Assembly (NCBI GenBank): GCA_017554305.1
Contig: JAFZIN010000007.1
Span: 284,950 to 348,949 of the forward strand
Reading direction: 5' to 3'
Origin: Bacteroidales bacterium
GTDB lineage: Bacteria > Bacteroidota > Bacteroidia > Bacteroidales > UBA932
DNA: 64,000 bases
This document shows, piece by piece, positions 53,008 through 62,544 of the stretch. Within the stretch, counting starts at the first letter, position 1. Each line of letters starts with the position of its first letter. The notes under the pieces were generated by a model. The model was not told where the DNA came from and did no database searches. It saw only the letters and a program-made list of their open reading frames with translations. The translations under genes were made by a program, and so were the position numbers.

Positions 53008-54444
53008 ATGAAAAAGATATTTAGCATATTACTCGTTGCAGTCCTGACAATTTCCCTTTCTTCTTGTAAGGGATTCCTGGACAAGGAACCTACAGACTCC
53101 GTAGTTGCTGAGAACGCTCTTGCAACATTGGAGGATGCCGGAGTTGCCGTTAACGGTATGTATACTCTTTTGAAATACTATACGGTATATGGCAACTATA
53201 TGATTCAGATGGGTGACATGAGAGCAGACTTGCTTGTTCCTAGCGAGGGTACTTACATCACCTACTCATACGACTATGACCCTTCACAGAACTCATACTT
53301 CACTCTGTGGAGAAACTACTATTCAACTATTACCAGGGCAAATGCCATCATCCAGAACATAGACAAACTTGAGGTTCCTGCAGACAAGCAGGCCATTAAG
53401 GATGACTATCTTGGACAGGCATACGCAGTTAGAGCATTCTGCTACTTTGACCTTGCAAGATTGTACGGAAGACCATACAGATTTGATAACGGCGCTTCTT
53501 TGGGAGCAGTTCTGATTACAACTCCTGTATCACCTTCTGAGGCAAGAATTCCAAGAAGCACTGTAGCAGAGACTTACGCTCAGATTGAGGCAGATTTGGC
53601 AACAGCTCTTCCTCTCCTTTCAAAGGCAAAGAACCTGGGTCACTTCAACTACTGGGCAGCTGAGTTCCTGAAAGCAAAAGTTGCTCTCTACAAGGGAGAT
53701 AACGAGACTGCTTACAGCGCAGCTAAGGATGTCATCACAAACAGCCCTTACTCTCTGATTCCTAGAGACAATTACTTGGCTTCCTGGGCACAGGTTGGAA
53801 ATGACGAGTCTATCTTTGAGGGTCTTGTAAACCTTCAGTCTGCAATAGACGGTGATAACGGATTTGGCGGTTCATTCTACTACAGCCTCTGGTTTGGTTA
53901 TACAAACACAGGAGCAAGTGTAGTTCCTACCAAGGCTTGGAGAGACATGTTTGCACTCACACCTAACGATATCCGTATCAACTGGATTGCATACGATGAT
54001 CCTAATTCAGGAGAAGGAAAGCACACAGGCGAGTACTGGCTGAAGAAGTTCATTGGAAACACCGGTTTCACCGCATTCCTGAACAACCCAAGATTTATGC
54101 GTCTTGCTGAGGCTTACTTCATTGCTGCTGAGGCAGGTATGAACAGCGGAAAGGGTGATGCTGCAAATCTTCTTTTGCAGGTTGCTCAGAGAGCAGATCC
54201 TACCGTAACTTCTATTGCTGCTACAATGGAGAACATTGAGATTCAGAGAAAGAAAGAGTTGATTGGCGAGGGTGACCGTTTCTTTGACCTTATGAGACGT
54301 AACGGTTCATACGTTAAGAACGATCCTCACAACCCATTCAACACTGCTCTTACCTGGTCTGATGACAGGGTAATGCTCCCTATCTCTTCAGATGAGAGAA
54401 TTATCTATCCGGAACTTGAGCAGAACCCTGGTTACAAGAAATAA
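53008..54444 (+). CDS. SusD/RagB-family nutrient-binding lipoprotein
   Basis: A 478-residue lipoprotein (MKKIFSILLVAVLTISLSSC, lipobox Cys20) beginning KGFLDKEPTDSV, the usual SusD start. Helical TPR-like regions follow, with AYAVRAFCYFDLARLYGRPY and the C-terminal QRKKELIGEGDRFFDLMRRN. SusD forms a lid on SusC and captures the ligand. No glycoside hydrolase, sulfatase or surface glycan-binding gene lies beside the pair, so the substrate cannot be inferred. Confidence 0.95.
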   Translation: MKKIFSILLVAVLTISLSSCKGFLDKEPTDSVVAENALATLEDAGVAVNGMYTLLKYYTVYGNYMIQMGDMRADLLVPSEGTYITYSYDYDPSQNSYFTLWRNYYSTITRANAIIQNIDKLEVPADKQAIKDDYLGQAYAVRAFCYFDLARLYGRPYRFDNGASLGAVLITTPVSPSEARIPRSTVAETYAQIEADLATALPLLSKAKNLGHFNYWAAEFLKAKVALYKGDNETAYSAAKDVITNSPYSLIPRDNYLASWAQVGNDESIFEGLVNLQSAIDGDNGFGGSFYYSLWFGYTNTGASVVPTKAWRDMFALTPNDIRINWIAYDDPNSGEGKHTGEYWLKKFIGNTGFTAFLNNPRFMRLAEAYFIAAEAGMNSGKGDAANLLLQVAQRADPTVTSIAATMENIEIQRKKELIGEGDRFFDLMRRNGSYVKNDPHNPFNTALTWSDDRVMLPISSDERIIYPELEQNPGYKK

Positions 54445-54462
54445 GCTTTAAGCTTAGAGAAC

Positions 54463-54496
54463 AAAAAGGCAGCGGAATTTTTCCACTGCCTTTTTT
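54463..54496 (+). terminator. Terminator of susC-susD
   Basis: AAAAAGGCAG(c)GGAA, loop TTT, TTCC(a)CTGCCTTTTTT. A bidirectional-looking stem that also lies just beyond the tRNA-Pro 3' end on the minus strand. Confidence 0.85.
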
Positions 54497-54501
54497 GTTT
54501 G

Positions 54502-54575
54502 TCGGGATGATCCGACTCGAACGGACGACCCCTACGTCCCGAACGTAGTGCGCTAGCCAACTGCGCCACATCCCG
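54502..54575 (-). tRNA. tRNA-Pro (anticodon CGG)
   Basis: A 74-nt cloverleaf on the minus strand. Acceptor CGGGATG/CATCCCG, anticodon stem CTACG/CGTAG with loop TTCGGGA (anticodon CGG), and T-arm GTCCG-TTCGAGT-CGGAT. CCA is not encoded. Confidence 0.93.
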
Positions 54576-54610
54576 ATCCGCAAATTGCGGGGTGCAAATA
54601 TAGCAAGTTT

Positions 54611-55882
54611 TTACAATTTGTAACGCTTGTTGAAGGCGGTTTTGAGCTGCTTCATTGCCTGCTCAAGAGTTTTTCTTGGACAGCCAACGTTCAGACGCAT
54701 AAATCCCTCTCCTCCGTCACCGAATGTAGCTCCGTCATTAAGAGCAAGATGCGCACCGTCAACTATAAAATCTACAAGCTCTTTCTGAGTGAGTCCCAGC
54801 GGCCTGAAATCCAGGAAAATTAGGAAGGAAGCCTTTGGCCTTATCATCTTAATAAGCTGTGTCTCCGTAACTTTTGCCTCTGCAAACTCTTCATTTGAAG
54901 CACGTACCTTCTTTCCCGTAAACTCAAGCGTAGGATGGGTAAAATTCTCCTTAAGGAACTTTTCAACGTAATCAATATTACCTTTAATGTAATCCATTGC
55001 CTGGTTCAGCCACTCTCTTCCCTTAGGAGTGTAGAGCACAGTTGCAGGGAGGAATGAATCATAGTGACCAAAATCAAACTCTCCCGCCTTAAGGTACTCT
55101 TTAAATTTTGCAGCAACCAGTGTACCCGTTGCAACCCACTCACTTGCACCAACTCCCGCAACATTGAAAGTCTTGCTGGGAGCATGGAAAGTAATTGTGT
55201 TGCGCGCCTGAACAGCATCTACAGTAGCAAAAGGAATATGCTTTTCAAATGAGAGGTCACAATGTATTTCATCACTTATTACAAATACATTATTCTCACG
55301 ACAGATTTTTGCAATTCTCTTAAGTTCCGCACGGCTCCAAACTCTTCCGCCCGGATTGTGAGGGTTGCAGAGAATCATTGCCTTACAGCCCTTTATCTTC
55401 TTTTCAAAATCTTTCCAGTTAATATCAAAGGTCTCACCCTTAGCATCTTCTCTTATTACCAGCGGGCAGTTTACAAGTTTGCAGCAGGCATTCTCCACCT
55501 GATTTGCAAACGGAGGATATACCGGAGGGAATATGAGAACCTTGTCATTAGGACGGGTAAAGCAGCGCAGAGCGTGTGCCATTCCAACAACAATTCCAGG
55601 AACGAATCCAATATTCTGCTCCTTCAGTTTCCAGTTGTAGTTCTCTTTGAACCACTTAATTACAGCATCATACCATCTGTCAGGACGGCAGCCGTAACCC
55701 AGCACGCCGCCGTCTATTCTCTTAATGAGAGCGTCTGTAAAGAACTTAGGAGAAGGGAAATCCATATCTGCAATCCACATTGGAAGAAGATTCTTCTTAC
55801 CCCAGAGCAGAGGAGTGGCATCCCACTTAATACAGTCCGTTCCCTTTCTACAGACTACCTTGTCAAAATTATACTTTGTCAT
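54611..55882 (-). CDS. PatB/MalY-family PLP-dependent aminotransferase
   Basis: A 423-residue fold-type I PLP enzyme. It has LLPMWIADMDFPSP, LCNPHNPGGRVW, FVISDEIHCDLSF (cofactor Asp), and APSKTFNVAGVGAS with the Schiff-base Lys. It ends RLNVGCPRKTLEQA. The family includes cystathionine beta-lyases and other C-S lyases as well as aminotransferases, so the exact reaction is uncertain. It lies 11 bp after the sensor kinase gene and may be in its transcript. Confidence 0.88.
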   Translation of the reverse strand: MTKYNFDKVVCRKGTDCIKWDATPLLWGKKNLLPMWIADMDFPSPKFFTDALIKRIDGGVLGYGCRPDRWYDAVIKWFKENYNWKLKEQNIGFVPGIVVGMAHALRCFTRPNDKVLIFPPVYPPFANQVENACCKLVNCPLVIREDAKGETFDINWKDFEKKIKGCKAMILCNPHNPGGRVWSRAELKRIAKICRENNVFVISDEIHCDLSFEKHIPFATVDAVQARNTITFHAPSKTFNVAGVGASEWVATGTLVAAKFKEYLKAGEFDFGHYDSFLPATVLYTPKGREWLNQAMDYIKGNIDYVEKFLKENFTHPTLEFTGKKVRASNEEFAEAKVTETQLIKMIRPKASFLIFLDFRPLGLTQKELVDFIVDGAHLALNDGATFGDGGEGFMRLNVGCPRKTLEQAMKQLKTAFNKRYKL

Positions 55883-55893
55883 ATCTATATCTT

Positions 55894-58800
55894 TTAATCT
55901 TTATTCTCGTATTTAGGAAGCGTGAATGAGAAGCGTGCCCCTCCAAGTTCAGATTTCTCATACCAGATATTACCGCCGCTCTGCTCAATTATACTCTTGG
56001 ATATTGCAAGGCCAAGACCGTTTCCGCTGCTCTTGGTTGTAAAGTTTGGCTGGAAGAGATTCTTCTGATTCTCCTCAGTTACGCCGTCTCCGTTATCATC
56101 TACATTCACCCTGTAGAAATCCCCGTCACTCTCCAGAGATATTCTCACAAAGCCCATCTGATCAGATGATTCCAAAGACTGCACAGCATTGGAAATGAGG
56201 TTTACCAGAACTCTTACAATCTGTCCTCTGCGGGTATTTACCATGCAGTGCCCGCTCTCATAACTGAAGGAGACTCTTACCATCTCACGGTTGTCAAAGA
56301 GAGTTGTCTGATCCTTAATTACCTCAGTAAGGTTGAATACGGAGTTGTTCTCCACATAGAACTTTGCAAAACTTGAGAACTCGCTTGCGGTATTGGAAAG
56401 AATGTCTATCTGCTCCAGCAGAGACTTTGCAATATCTTCAAGTTTATCCTCCCACCCCGGAGCGTTCTTACGCTTGAGGTTTATAAGTCTCTGAATACTA
56501 AGCTGCATTGGGGTGAGCGGATTCTTTATTTCATGAGCAATACGGCGTGCCATCTCGCTCCAGGTTTTCTGACGTGAATCTTCCGCAATCTTCTTTGTAC
56601 TCTCCGCCAGATCATCCACCATCTTGTTGTAAGACTCCACCAAAGCACCCAGCTCGTCATTGCTTGAATAGTTGATATGCTCCGGCTTTGAGGAGACGTC
56701 CATATACTTCATACGGTTACTTATGTTGGAGATAGGACGTGTTATTCTGGATGAGAGAAGGCTTGCAAAGAAGAGTGCAATCAACGCCAGCAATATGCTG
56801 ATATTGATGATAGTTGCAACAACGTAAGGAAGTTCTCCGCTGCGGTCTCCTCCCTTTGCAAAGTAAGGGATGTTTGCTATGGCAATCAGTTTACCGTTAT
56901 CATTGTAGATAGGAGTATAAAGAGAATAGAAACCGAATGAACCAACCTTCTCCTTGTTAAAAATCTGACTCCTCTCCTTTATCACAATATCTTCATACGC
57001 CTCCGGATTCATTCTGGATGAGAGAATATACTTCTGGAAGAGTTCCTGTTTTGTAGAACGTATAAGGCGTCCGTTAGGATCATAGAGATTTATATCTGCC
57101 TTGGTCTCGTTTGCAAGACGGTCCATAACGGAGAACATATCGTTTGCATTGGCGTCTGTATAACTCTGAACGTAAGCAAAGTATGAAGAGAGGGTCTTTC
57201 TTACCGTCTGAATCTTCTCCTCCATCTGCATACGGTTGGTAAAGCGGTAATTGGAGAGATTGTACCAGATACTTCCCACCGCAAGTGCGGCAAAGGTCAT
57301 CACAAGTATGGTGGAAATGAGGAAGTTAAGCCTTCCGCCCAGAGAGTGTCTTCTGGTTTTCATTGCCGCGGTTGCTCTGATGCGTGCGCGCTTTACTCTG
57401 ATAATGAGGAAGAAGAAGAATGAGAAGAAGAGCACTATGTAGGAGAAGGAGACAACGTAAGGGAAGATTGTTCTGCGGTGACGGCTTATGACTACAGTGG
57501 TATCATCCGTTACCTTGTTAATTACGTGTACATAGTTGTCTTTTCTTGTTGCCTCATCCTCAATCTCTTTCTCATGTATAGGGTAATCGTAACGTCCGTT
57601 ATAGAATACCAGACGTCCGTTCTTGTATTTTGCGTATGAGTATACTCCCGGAATGTTGAGCTCATCCGGCTGATAGTCAGATAATCTGTCCGGATAACCG
57701 GCCGGTTCGTCCTCAAATCGGGAGTTGATTTCAATGTAAAGATTTACAGTTCCGCTGGAAGTGAGATAAGTAAAGACTCCCAAATACCCTACCCGTCCGT
57801 TAAAGTTGCTCAGATAGAAGAATGAGCTTCCGTCTGCAATTGGTACTGCATCGTACTGACGGAGTTTCTCTTCAAAATAATCCAGACAGCCCACCTCCAC
57901 GTTAGATACCAGAACAGATTCGCTTGGGCGGCAGACAGAGAGGTTAATTAGATATTTCTGACGTATCTGATGGAAATAAAGTTCAGAGAAGCGCATCTCT
58001 ATAAGGCGCATATTCTCCTGAGGCAGAGAGAGTAATACCGCCGGCATAGGATCCTCGCGGAGTTTGTCCTCCACGTTTCTCAGTTCCAACTCCAATCCCA
58101 AATCTCTCTCCACAGAGAGGCGGTTGGAAAGAAGCGTACTCCACTGTTTCTCCCTGTTCAAACTGAGGGAACTTATTGTAAGCAGAGTGTACAGAGAAAC
58201 AATTATGGAGTAAATCAGAATGTATCTTGGAGAGAAGAATGTCCACTCACGTCTTAAGCCCAATACCGCACCCACTACCTGAAGAGAGAACATAAGTGCC
58301 AGAAACAGAAGCGCGTATGAAAGGTAGCAGAGGAAGGTGTAGAAGCTCAGTTCCGTAACCCTGTGAAGTTCCATCACAATGGAGGAGTTGGAAATGAGGC
58401 TTCTGAGAGTGAAGTTTATGTAAAGGAACAGCAGAATTGGAACAACAACCAGAAGGAAAATCAGAAGCGGTTTCTTCCATCCCCCCTCTCTTATGATTTC
58501 TCTTATCTTCTGCCGCATCATATAGATGCTTATAGCTATAAAACTGATATACAGGTTATTCAGAAGGAGGTTACCTATGGAGGTAAACAGTCCTCTGTCT
58601 GCATAGATGGTTGGCTGGAAGAATGATGAATAAGGAGTCATATCTCCCAGATAGAAGCAGAGCAGGCGCAGCAGAGTAATTCCCGCAATGAAAATCAGAC
58701 ACCTTGCCAGGGTTCTCTTTCTGTAGTAGAAAAGGAAGAGCGCCAAAAGCAGAAAGATTAAGGTAAGCCAGGTGAATGTGCTCACCTTTCCGCTTCTTGC

Positions 58801-59457
58801 ACGTGATACATCGTCTACCAGAACAAACAGAGCCTCATTATCCTTGGCTTTAATCTCCTGGCCGCAGCTCTCAAAGGTAAGAGCCTCAATATCAAAACCT
58901 TTAGCAAGAGAGAAGCGAGGGTTTACCTCACTGAGTCTCAGTGCCTCAGCCACCTGTTTCTCTCTCTTTATGAAGAGTCCGGCAATAACTTTCAGATTAT
59001 CCTTAACGTAAGATTTGATTACGTACCAACTGCTGCCAATGTTCAGATACTGCTCCTTTCCGGAGAGGTATGTGAACGGATAGTGGAAACGGCTCTGACC
59101 GTCAAGGTAATGTTCCGCCCTGTAAATCTGATAGATGGAGCCGGAGGTAAGATCATCGTTAGAGATAGGGAACTGGTGTACCCATGATTGGAGAGTGTCT
59201 GAATGATAGCGGTAAATAACCATGTCCTCAGGCAGGTCCGGCATTTCAAGCCACTGATCTGCAGGCATATCCAACGCCTTAAAAGCATACTCGTCCAACA
59301 GAAGTTCCCTCTTCTGAAGAGAGTTCTCCAACTTCTGAGCCTCGCTCTCAAGGTCTGTGGTATCTGTTATTACAAGAGAGAGCAAAAAGGAGAGAGCTGC
59401 GGCTGCAAGCGCAACCCACATCAGGTTCTTACGGAAGAATTTAAGTGCTCTCTTCAT
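55894..59457 (-). CDS. NtrY-like membrane sensor histidine kinase
   Basis: A 1187-residue protein, very large for its class. An N-terminal anchor and extracytoplasmic region are followed by a block of about six hydrophobic segments (about residues 225-440), a second extracytoplasmic region, two more membrane passes around 690 and 735, and a last pass near 890 (VATIINISILLALIALFFAS). A HAMP domain, the H-box RRIAHEIKNPLTPMQLSIQR and an ATPase domain (NLFQPNFTTKSSGNGLGLAI) follow. It lies 1 bp after rlmH. The NtrC-type regulator at 60572 is the probable partner, though a plus-strand gene and rlmH lie between. Confidence 0.88.
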   Translation of the reverse strand: MKRALKFFRKNLMWVALAAAALSFLLSLVITDTTDLESEAQKLENSLQKRELLLDEYAFKALDMPADQWLEMPDLPEDMVIYRYHSDTLQSWVHQFPISNDDLTSGSIYQIYRAEHYLDGQSRFHYPFTYLSGKEQYLNIGSSWYVIKSYVKDNLKVIAGLFIKREKQVAEALRLSEVNPRFSLAKGFDIEALTFESCGQEIKAKDNEALFVLVDDVSRARSGKVSTFTWLTLIFLLLALFLFYYRKRTLARCLIFIAGITLLRLLCFYLGDMTPYSSFFQPTIYADRGLFTSIGNLLLNNLYISFIAISIYMMRQKIREIIREGGWKKPLLIFLLVVVPILLFLYINFTLRSLISNSSIVMELHRVTELSFYTFLCYLSYALLFLALMFSLQVVGAVLGLRREWTFFSPRYILIYSIIVSLYTLLTISSLSLNREKQWSTLLSNRLSVERDLGLELELRNVEDKLREDPMPAVLLSLPQENMRLIEMRFSELYFHQIRQKYLINLSVCRPSESVLVSNVEVGCLDYFEEKLRQYDAVPIADGSSFFYLSNFNGRVGYLGVFTYLTSSGTVNLYIEINSRFEDEPAGYPDRLSDYQPDELNIPGVYSYAKYKNGRLVFYNGRYDYPIHEKEIEDEATRKDNYVHVINKVTDDTTVVISRHRRTIFPYVVSFSYIVLFFSFFFFLIIRVKRARIRATAAMKTRRHSLGGRLNFLISTILVMTFAALAVGSIWYNLSNYRFTNRMQMEEKIQTVRKTLSSYFAYVQSYTDANANDMFSVMDRLANETKADINLYDPNGRLIRSTKQELFQKYILSSRMNPEAYEDIVIKERSQIFNKEKVGSFGFYSLYTPIYNDNGKLIAIANIPYFAKGGDRSGELPYVVATIINISILLALIALFFASLLSSRITRPISNISNRMKYMDVSSKPEHINYSSNDELGALVESYNKMVDDLAESTKKIAEDSRQKTWSEMARRIAHEIKNPLTPMQLSIQRLINLKRKNAPGWEDKLEDIAKSLLEQIDILSNTASEFSSFAKFYVENNSVFNLTEVIKDQTTLFDNREMVRVSFSYESGHCMVNTRRGQIVRVLVNLISNAVQSLESSDQMGFVRISLESDGDFYRVNVDDNGDGVTEENQKNLFQPNFTTKSSGNGLGLAISKSIIEQSGGNIWYEKSELGGARFSFTLPKYENKD

Positions 59458-59458
59458 A

Positions 59459-59962
59459 CTAATCGTGATGATAAGGCTCCCCTTTTATAATTGTAAAAGC
59501 TCTGTACAACTGTTCCATAAACAGCAGACGCACAATCTGATGAGAGAAGGTCATCCTGGAGAGTGAGAGTTTTTTGTCTGCCACTCCGTAAACAGCATTG
59601 GAGAATCCGTAGGCTCCCCCAATTACAAAACAGAGTTCGTTATCCGTCTCAGAAGCCTTCTCAATCTTTGAGGCCAACTCCCTGGAGGTCAACTCCTTTC
59701 CTCTCTCATCCAAAAGTACAACGGTACGCTTCCCCTTGGGCAGCATCTTACCGTTTTTGTCTGCCAGGTGTAACTCCCTGAGTATGAGTTCTCCTTCACG
59801 TTCCTTTATTTGCTCTTTGGTAAGCGAGCCCACTCCCTTTAGTTGAGGAATATAACTTACGGAGAACTTGCAATAGTGACTCAGTCTGCCGCTATAGAGT
59901 TCCACCCCCTCATCCACAAAGGAGAAATCCGTCTTACCTACACATACCAGTGTTACCTTCAT
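59459..59962 (-). CDS. rlmH: 23S rRNA (pseudouridine-1915-N3)-methyltransferase RlmH
   Basis: A 167-residue SPOUT methyltransferase. It has MKVTLVCVGKTDFSFVDEGV, LDERGKELTSRELA, CFVIGGAYGFSNAVY and LFMEQLYRAFTIIKGEPYHH, the C-terminal knot and active site. It methylates pseudouridine 1915 in helix 69. The kinase gene starts 1 bp after its stop. A TATCTTTG box ends 7 nt before the ATG, suggesting a leaderless message. Confidence 0.95.
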   Translation of the reverse strand: MKVTLVCVGKTDFSFVDEGVELYSGRLSHYCKFSVSYIPQLKGVGSLTKEQIKEREGELILRELHLADKNGKMLPKGKRTVVLLDERGKELTSRELASKIEKASETDNELCFVIGGAYGFSNAVYGVADKKLSLSRMTFSHQIVRLLFMEQLYRAFTIIKGEPYHHD

Positions 59963-59969
59963 ATCTATG

Positions 59970-59977
59970 CAAAGATA
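59970..59977 (-). promoter_or_regulatory. Candidate -7 box of rlmH
   Basis: TATCTTTG on the minus strand ends 7 nt before the rlmH ATG. Confidence 0.5.
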
Positions 59978-60050
59978 GTAAATTAGTACCGATTATGTGG
60001 GGCTCGTTGGCTTGATTTTTGCGGCAATTTTCCTCGTTTATTTAACGGTT

Positions 60051-60470
60051 ATGAGAAGAATTTTTGCAACGGCTGTTTCACTGTTTCTCTTTTTGTCACT
60101 TGGATTTACTTCCGCCGCTCCCGCTTTGCCGCAGAGCGGAGGAGATGTTTTTGCACCCATAGCAAAGTACATTCAAAAGGGAGATTCAGATAAGTTATCT
60201 GCCTGGTTTGCAAACAATTTGGAGATAGAGATCTTTGGAAAGCAGACAGACTGCTCCTCCATTCAGGCAAAACAGATTATGAAGAATTTCTTCTCTCAGT
60301 ACCCTCCAAAAAGTTTTGAGATTATTCACAAAAGCGGCAATCCGCCAATGAAATATGCAATAGGAACGCTCAACACCGGAAGTGAAGTCTTCCGTGTAGT
60401 GCTTCTTGTAAAGTTGCAGACAAAGTCTTCTCAAATTCTGAGAATCAGAATAGAACGCTCCTCCCTCTAA
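60051..60470 (+). CDS. DUF4783 family exported protein
   Basis: A 139-residue protein starting MRRIFATAVSLFLFLSLGFT with a signal peptide. The mature part, DVFAPIAKYIQKGDSDKLSA and IFGKQTDCSSIQAKQIMKNF, matches the DUF4783 family, which has an NTF2-like fold of unknown role. The start at 60051 is chosen over the GTG 18 codons upstream. It lies on the opposite strand to its neighbours. Confidence 0.8.
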   Translation: MRRIFATAVSLFLFLSLGFTSAAPALPQSGGDVFAPIAKYIQKGDSDKLSAWFANNLEIEIFGKQTDCSSIQAKQIMKNFFSQYPPKSFEIIHKSGNPPMKYAIGTLNTGSEVFRVVLLVKLQTKSSQILRIRIERSSL

Positions 60471-60571
60471 CGTTTGCCCGCCGCCGGTCTAGCGGAACTT
60501 TCAAGCAAGACCCCTACTTTTGCAAGGATCAAGCGCAATTTTGCTAAGGATTAAAAGAACTACACCCGGGC

Positions 60572-61741
60572 TTATCTGAACTTAGCGGATGCAAAGTTTA
60601 CAACGTCCTTCTTGGAAATTGGGTTTCCGCCCAGAATCATAAGACGCTCCACAACGTTCCTCAGTTCACGGATATTTCCCGTCCACGGATAGGTCTTGAG
60701 TTCATCCAGAGCCGCCTTGTCTATATTTCTTGAACGCATTCCGCTCTCCTTACTTATCTGATCTATGAAGTGCTTGGTTAACAGCGGAATATCATCTTTT
60801 CTGTCCGCCAGTGAAGGCACCCTTATAACTATCACGCTCAGACGGTGATAGAGGTCCTCTCTAAAGTTCCCCTTCTCAATCTCGTCCGGAATATTCTTGT
60901 TGGTTGCTGCAATAACCCTAACGTTCACGTTAATATCCTTATCACTGCCCACGCGGGTAAGTTTGTTCTCCTGCAAAACCCTCAGCACCTTTGCCTGAGC
61001 GGAGAGGCTCATATCACCCACCTCATCCAGAAACAAAGTACCGCCATCTGCCTGTTCAAATTTACCTTTGTGTTGTTTGATGGCAGATGTGAAGGCTCCC
61101 TTCTCGTGTCCAAAGAGTTCACTCTCAATAAGTTCACTTGGAATAGCAGCGCAGTTCACCTCAATAAAAGGCATAGCGGCTCTTGGGCTCTTCTCATGCA
61201 GCCATCTGGCAACCAACTCCTTACCCGTACCGTTAGATCCCGTCACCAGAACTCTGGCATCTGTAGGAGCCACCTTCTCTATCATCTCCTTAATTTCCAA
61301 TATGGCCGGAGAGTTGCCCACAATCTCCTGAACTCCCGTATTTGCAATCTTTTTCTTCAGAGTCTTATTCTCCTTCACCACATCCGTATGGGTGGAAGCG
61401 TTCTTTACCGTAATAAGTATTCTGTTGAGATCCAGTGGCTTGGAAATGAAATCGTATGCACCCGCCTTAATACAGCCCACAGCAGAATCTATATCTGCGT
61501 GGCCCGATATCATCACAATGGCAGACTCAACTCCCTCTTTTACAAGTCTTTCCAGAACCTCGTGGCCGTCCATAACCGGCATCTTTATATCACAGAAAAT
61601 AATATCGTAAGGGGTAGCAAGAGCCATCTCCACCCCCTTCTGTCCATCCTCTGCAAGCTCTACCTCGTATCCCTCATCTTCAAGAATATCCTTGAGTGCC
61701 AGGCGAATAGCCTTCTCATCATCTATAATCAGAATCTTCAT
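60572..61741 (-). CDS. NtrC-family sigma-54-dependent response regulator
   Basis: A 389-residue regulator. The receiver domain starts MKILIIDDEKAIRLALKDIL with phospho-acceptor Asp51 in IIFCDIKMPVMDG. The AAA+ domain has TGSNGTGKELVARWLHEKSP, the sigma-54 contact loop GAFTSA, and GGTLFLDEVGDMSL. The C terminus is short, with a reduced Fis-type DNA-binding region (ISKKDVVNFASAKFR). The ATG at 61741 is chosen because family similarity starts there. It lies 1 bp after cmk. The NtrY-like kinase at 55894 is its likely partner. Confidence 0.92.
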   Translation of the reverse strand: MKILIIDDEKAIRLALKDILEDEGYEVELAEDGQKGVEMALATPYDIIFCDIKMPVMDGHEVLERLVKEGVESAIVMISGHADIDSAVGCIKAGAYDFISKPLDLNRILITVKNASTHTDVVKENKTLKKKIANTGVQEIVGNSPAILEIKEMIEKVAPTDARVLVTGSNGTGKELVARWLHEKSPRAAMPFIEVNCAAIPSELIESELFGHEKGAFTSAIKQHKGKFEQADGGTLFLDEVGDMSLSAQAKVLRVLQENKLTRVGSDKDINVNVRVIAATNKNIPDEIEKGNFREDLYHRLSVIVIRVPSLADRKDDIPLLTKHFIDQISKESGMRSRNIDKAALDELKTYPWTGNIRELRNVVERLMILGGNPISKKDVVNFASAKFR

Positions 61742-61742
61742 T

Positions 61743-62462
61743 TTACTCCTCCTTATCCAACTCAACCTTAAGGTTAAAATTAGGTAACAATATCTTATTC
61801 AGCCACTCTATCTCCTCATCCATTGTCATGCTGCTGTTATCCAGTTCTATAGCATCTTTTGCACGTGTAAGAGGATCAGTCTCACGATGGGAATCTATAT
61901 AATCCCTCTTGCGAAGGTTCTCAAGCACCTGCTCAAATGTATCCTTTTCTCCCTTCTCCTGCAGTTCTTTAAAGCGGCGCATAGCCCTAACCTGCTCAGA
62001 GGCAGTCATAAAAATCTTCAGCTCCGCATTTGGAAATACAGCCGTTCCAATATCTCTGCCGTCCATAACCAGCCCCTTGTCTACAGCCATGCTCCTAAGC
62101 TGCATATTTACAAAGCTTCTCACGTATGGAATCTCTGCAATACGGCTCACGTTGTTAGATACTGCAAGGGTGCGGATCTGCCTCTCTACGTCAGTTCCGT
62201 TAAGCAGAGTGCGGCTCTCTCCCTTTTTGTTTGTGCGGAAAGAGACGGTAATATTCATAATCACCTTCTGCAGATTATCCTTGTCTACATTCCCCTTCTC
62301 ATCTATAAAACCGTTAGTATAAGCAAAATAGGTTATGGCCCTATAGAGGGCGCCGCTGTCTGCATAGATGTAGCCCAGCCCCTTTGCCACAAGTTTTGCA
62401 AAAGAACTCTTCCCGGTTGAGGAGTAGCCATCTATCGCGATGATTATCTTTCCGCTTGCCAT
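61743..62462 (-). CDS. cmk: Cytidylate kinase
   Basis: A 239-residue CMP kinase. It has the P-loop IDGYSSTGKSSFAKLVAK, the VDGRDIGTAVFPNAELKIFM motif and RDYIDSHRETDPLTRAKDAI. It phosphorylates CMP and dCMP. A TAAATTTG box lies 24 nt upstream. It is divergent from ispH; cmk and ispH adjacency is common in Bacteroidota. Confidence 0.95.
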   Translation of the reverse strand: MASGKIIIAIDGYSSTGKSSFAKLVAKGLGYIYADSGALYRAITYFAYTNGFIDEKGNVDKDNLQKVIMNITVSFRTNKKGESRTLLNGTDVERQIRTLAVSNNVSRIAEIPYVRSFVNMQLRSMAVDKGLVMDGRDIGTAVFPNAELKIFMTASEQVRAMRRFKELQEKGEKDTFEQVLENLRKRDYIDSHRETDPLTRAKDAIELDNSSMTMDEEIEWLNKILLPNFNLKVELDKEE

Positions 62463-62486
62463 TGAATTCTCATTTAATTAATCATA

Positions 62487-62494
62487 CAAATTTA
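62487..62494 (-). promoter_or_regulatory. Candidate -7 box of cmk
   Basis: TAAATTTG on the minus strand, 24 nt upstream of the cmk ATG. Confidence 0.55.
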
Positions 62495-62516
62495 CAAAAA
62501 TATGCTCCAATAAACT

Positions 62517-62524
62517 TATCTTTG
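62517..62524 (+). promoter_or_regulatory. Candidate -7 box of ispH
   Basis: TATCTTTG, 20 nt upstream of the ispH ATG. Confidence 0.55.
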
Positions 62525-62544
62525 TGCAGTCCTAATAAAAATTA

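Noticed and set aside
60845-61771. A 308-codon plus-strand frame opposite the NtrC-like gene
   Set aside because: It is a shadow of a strongly conserved AAA+ gene, without similarity of its own.
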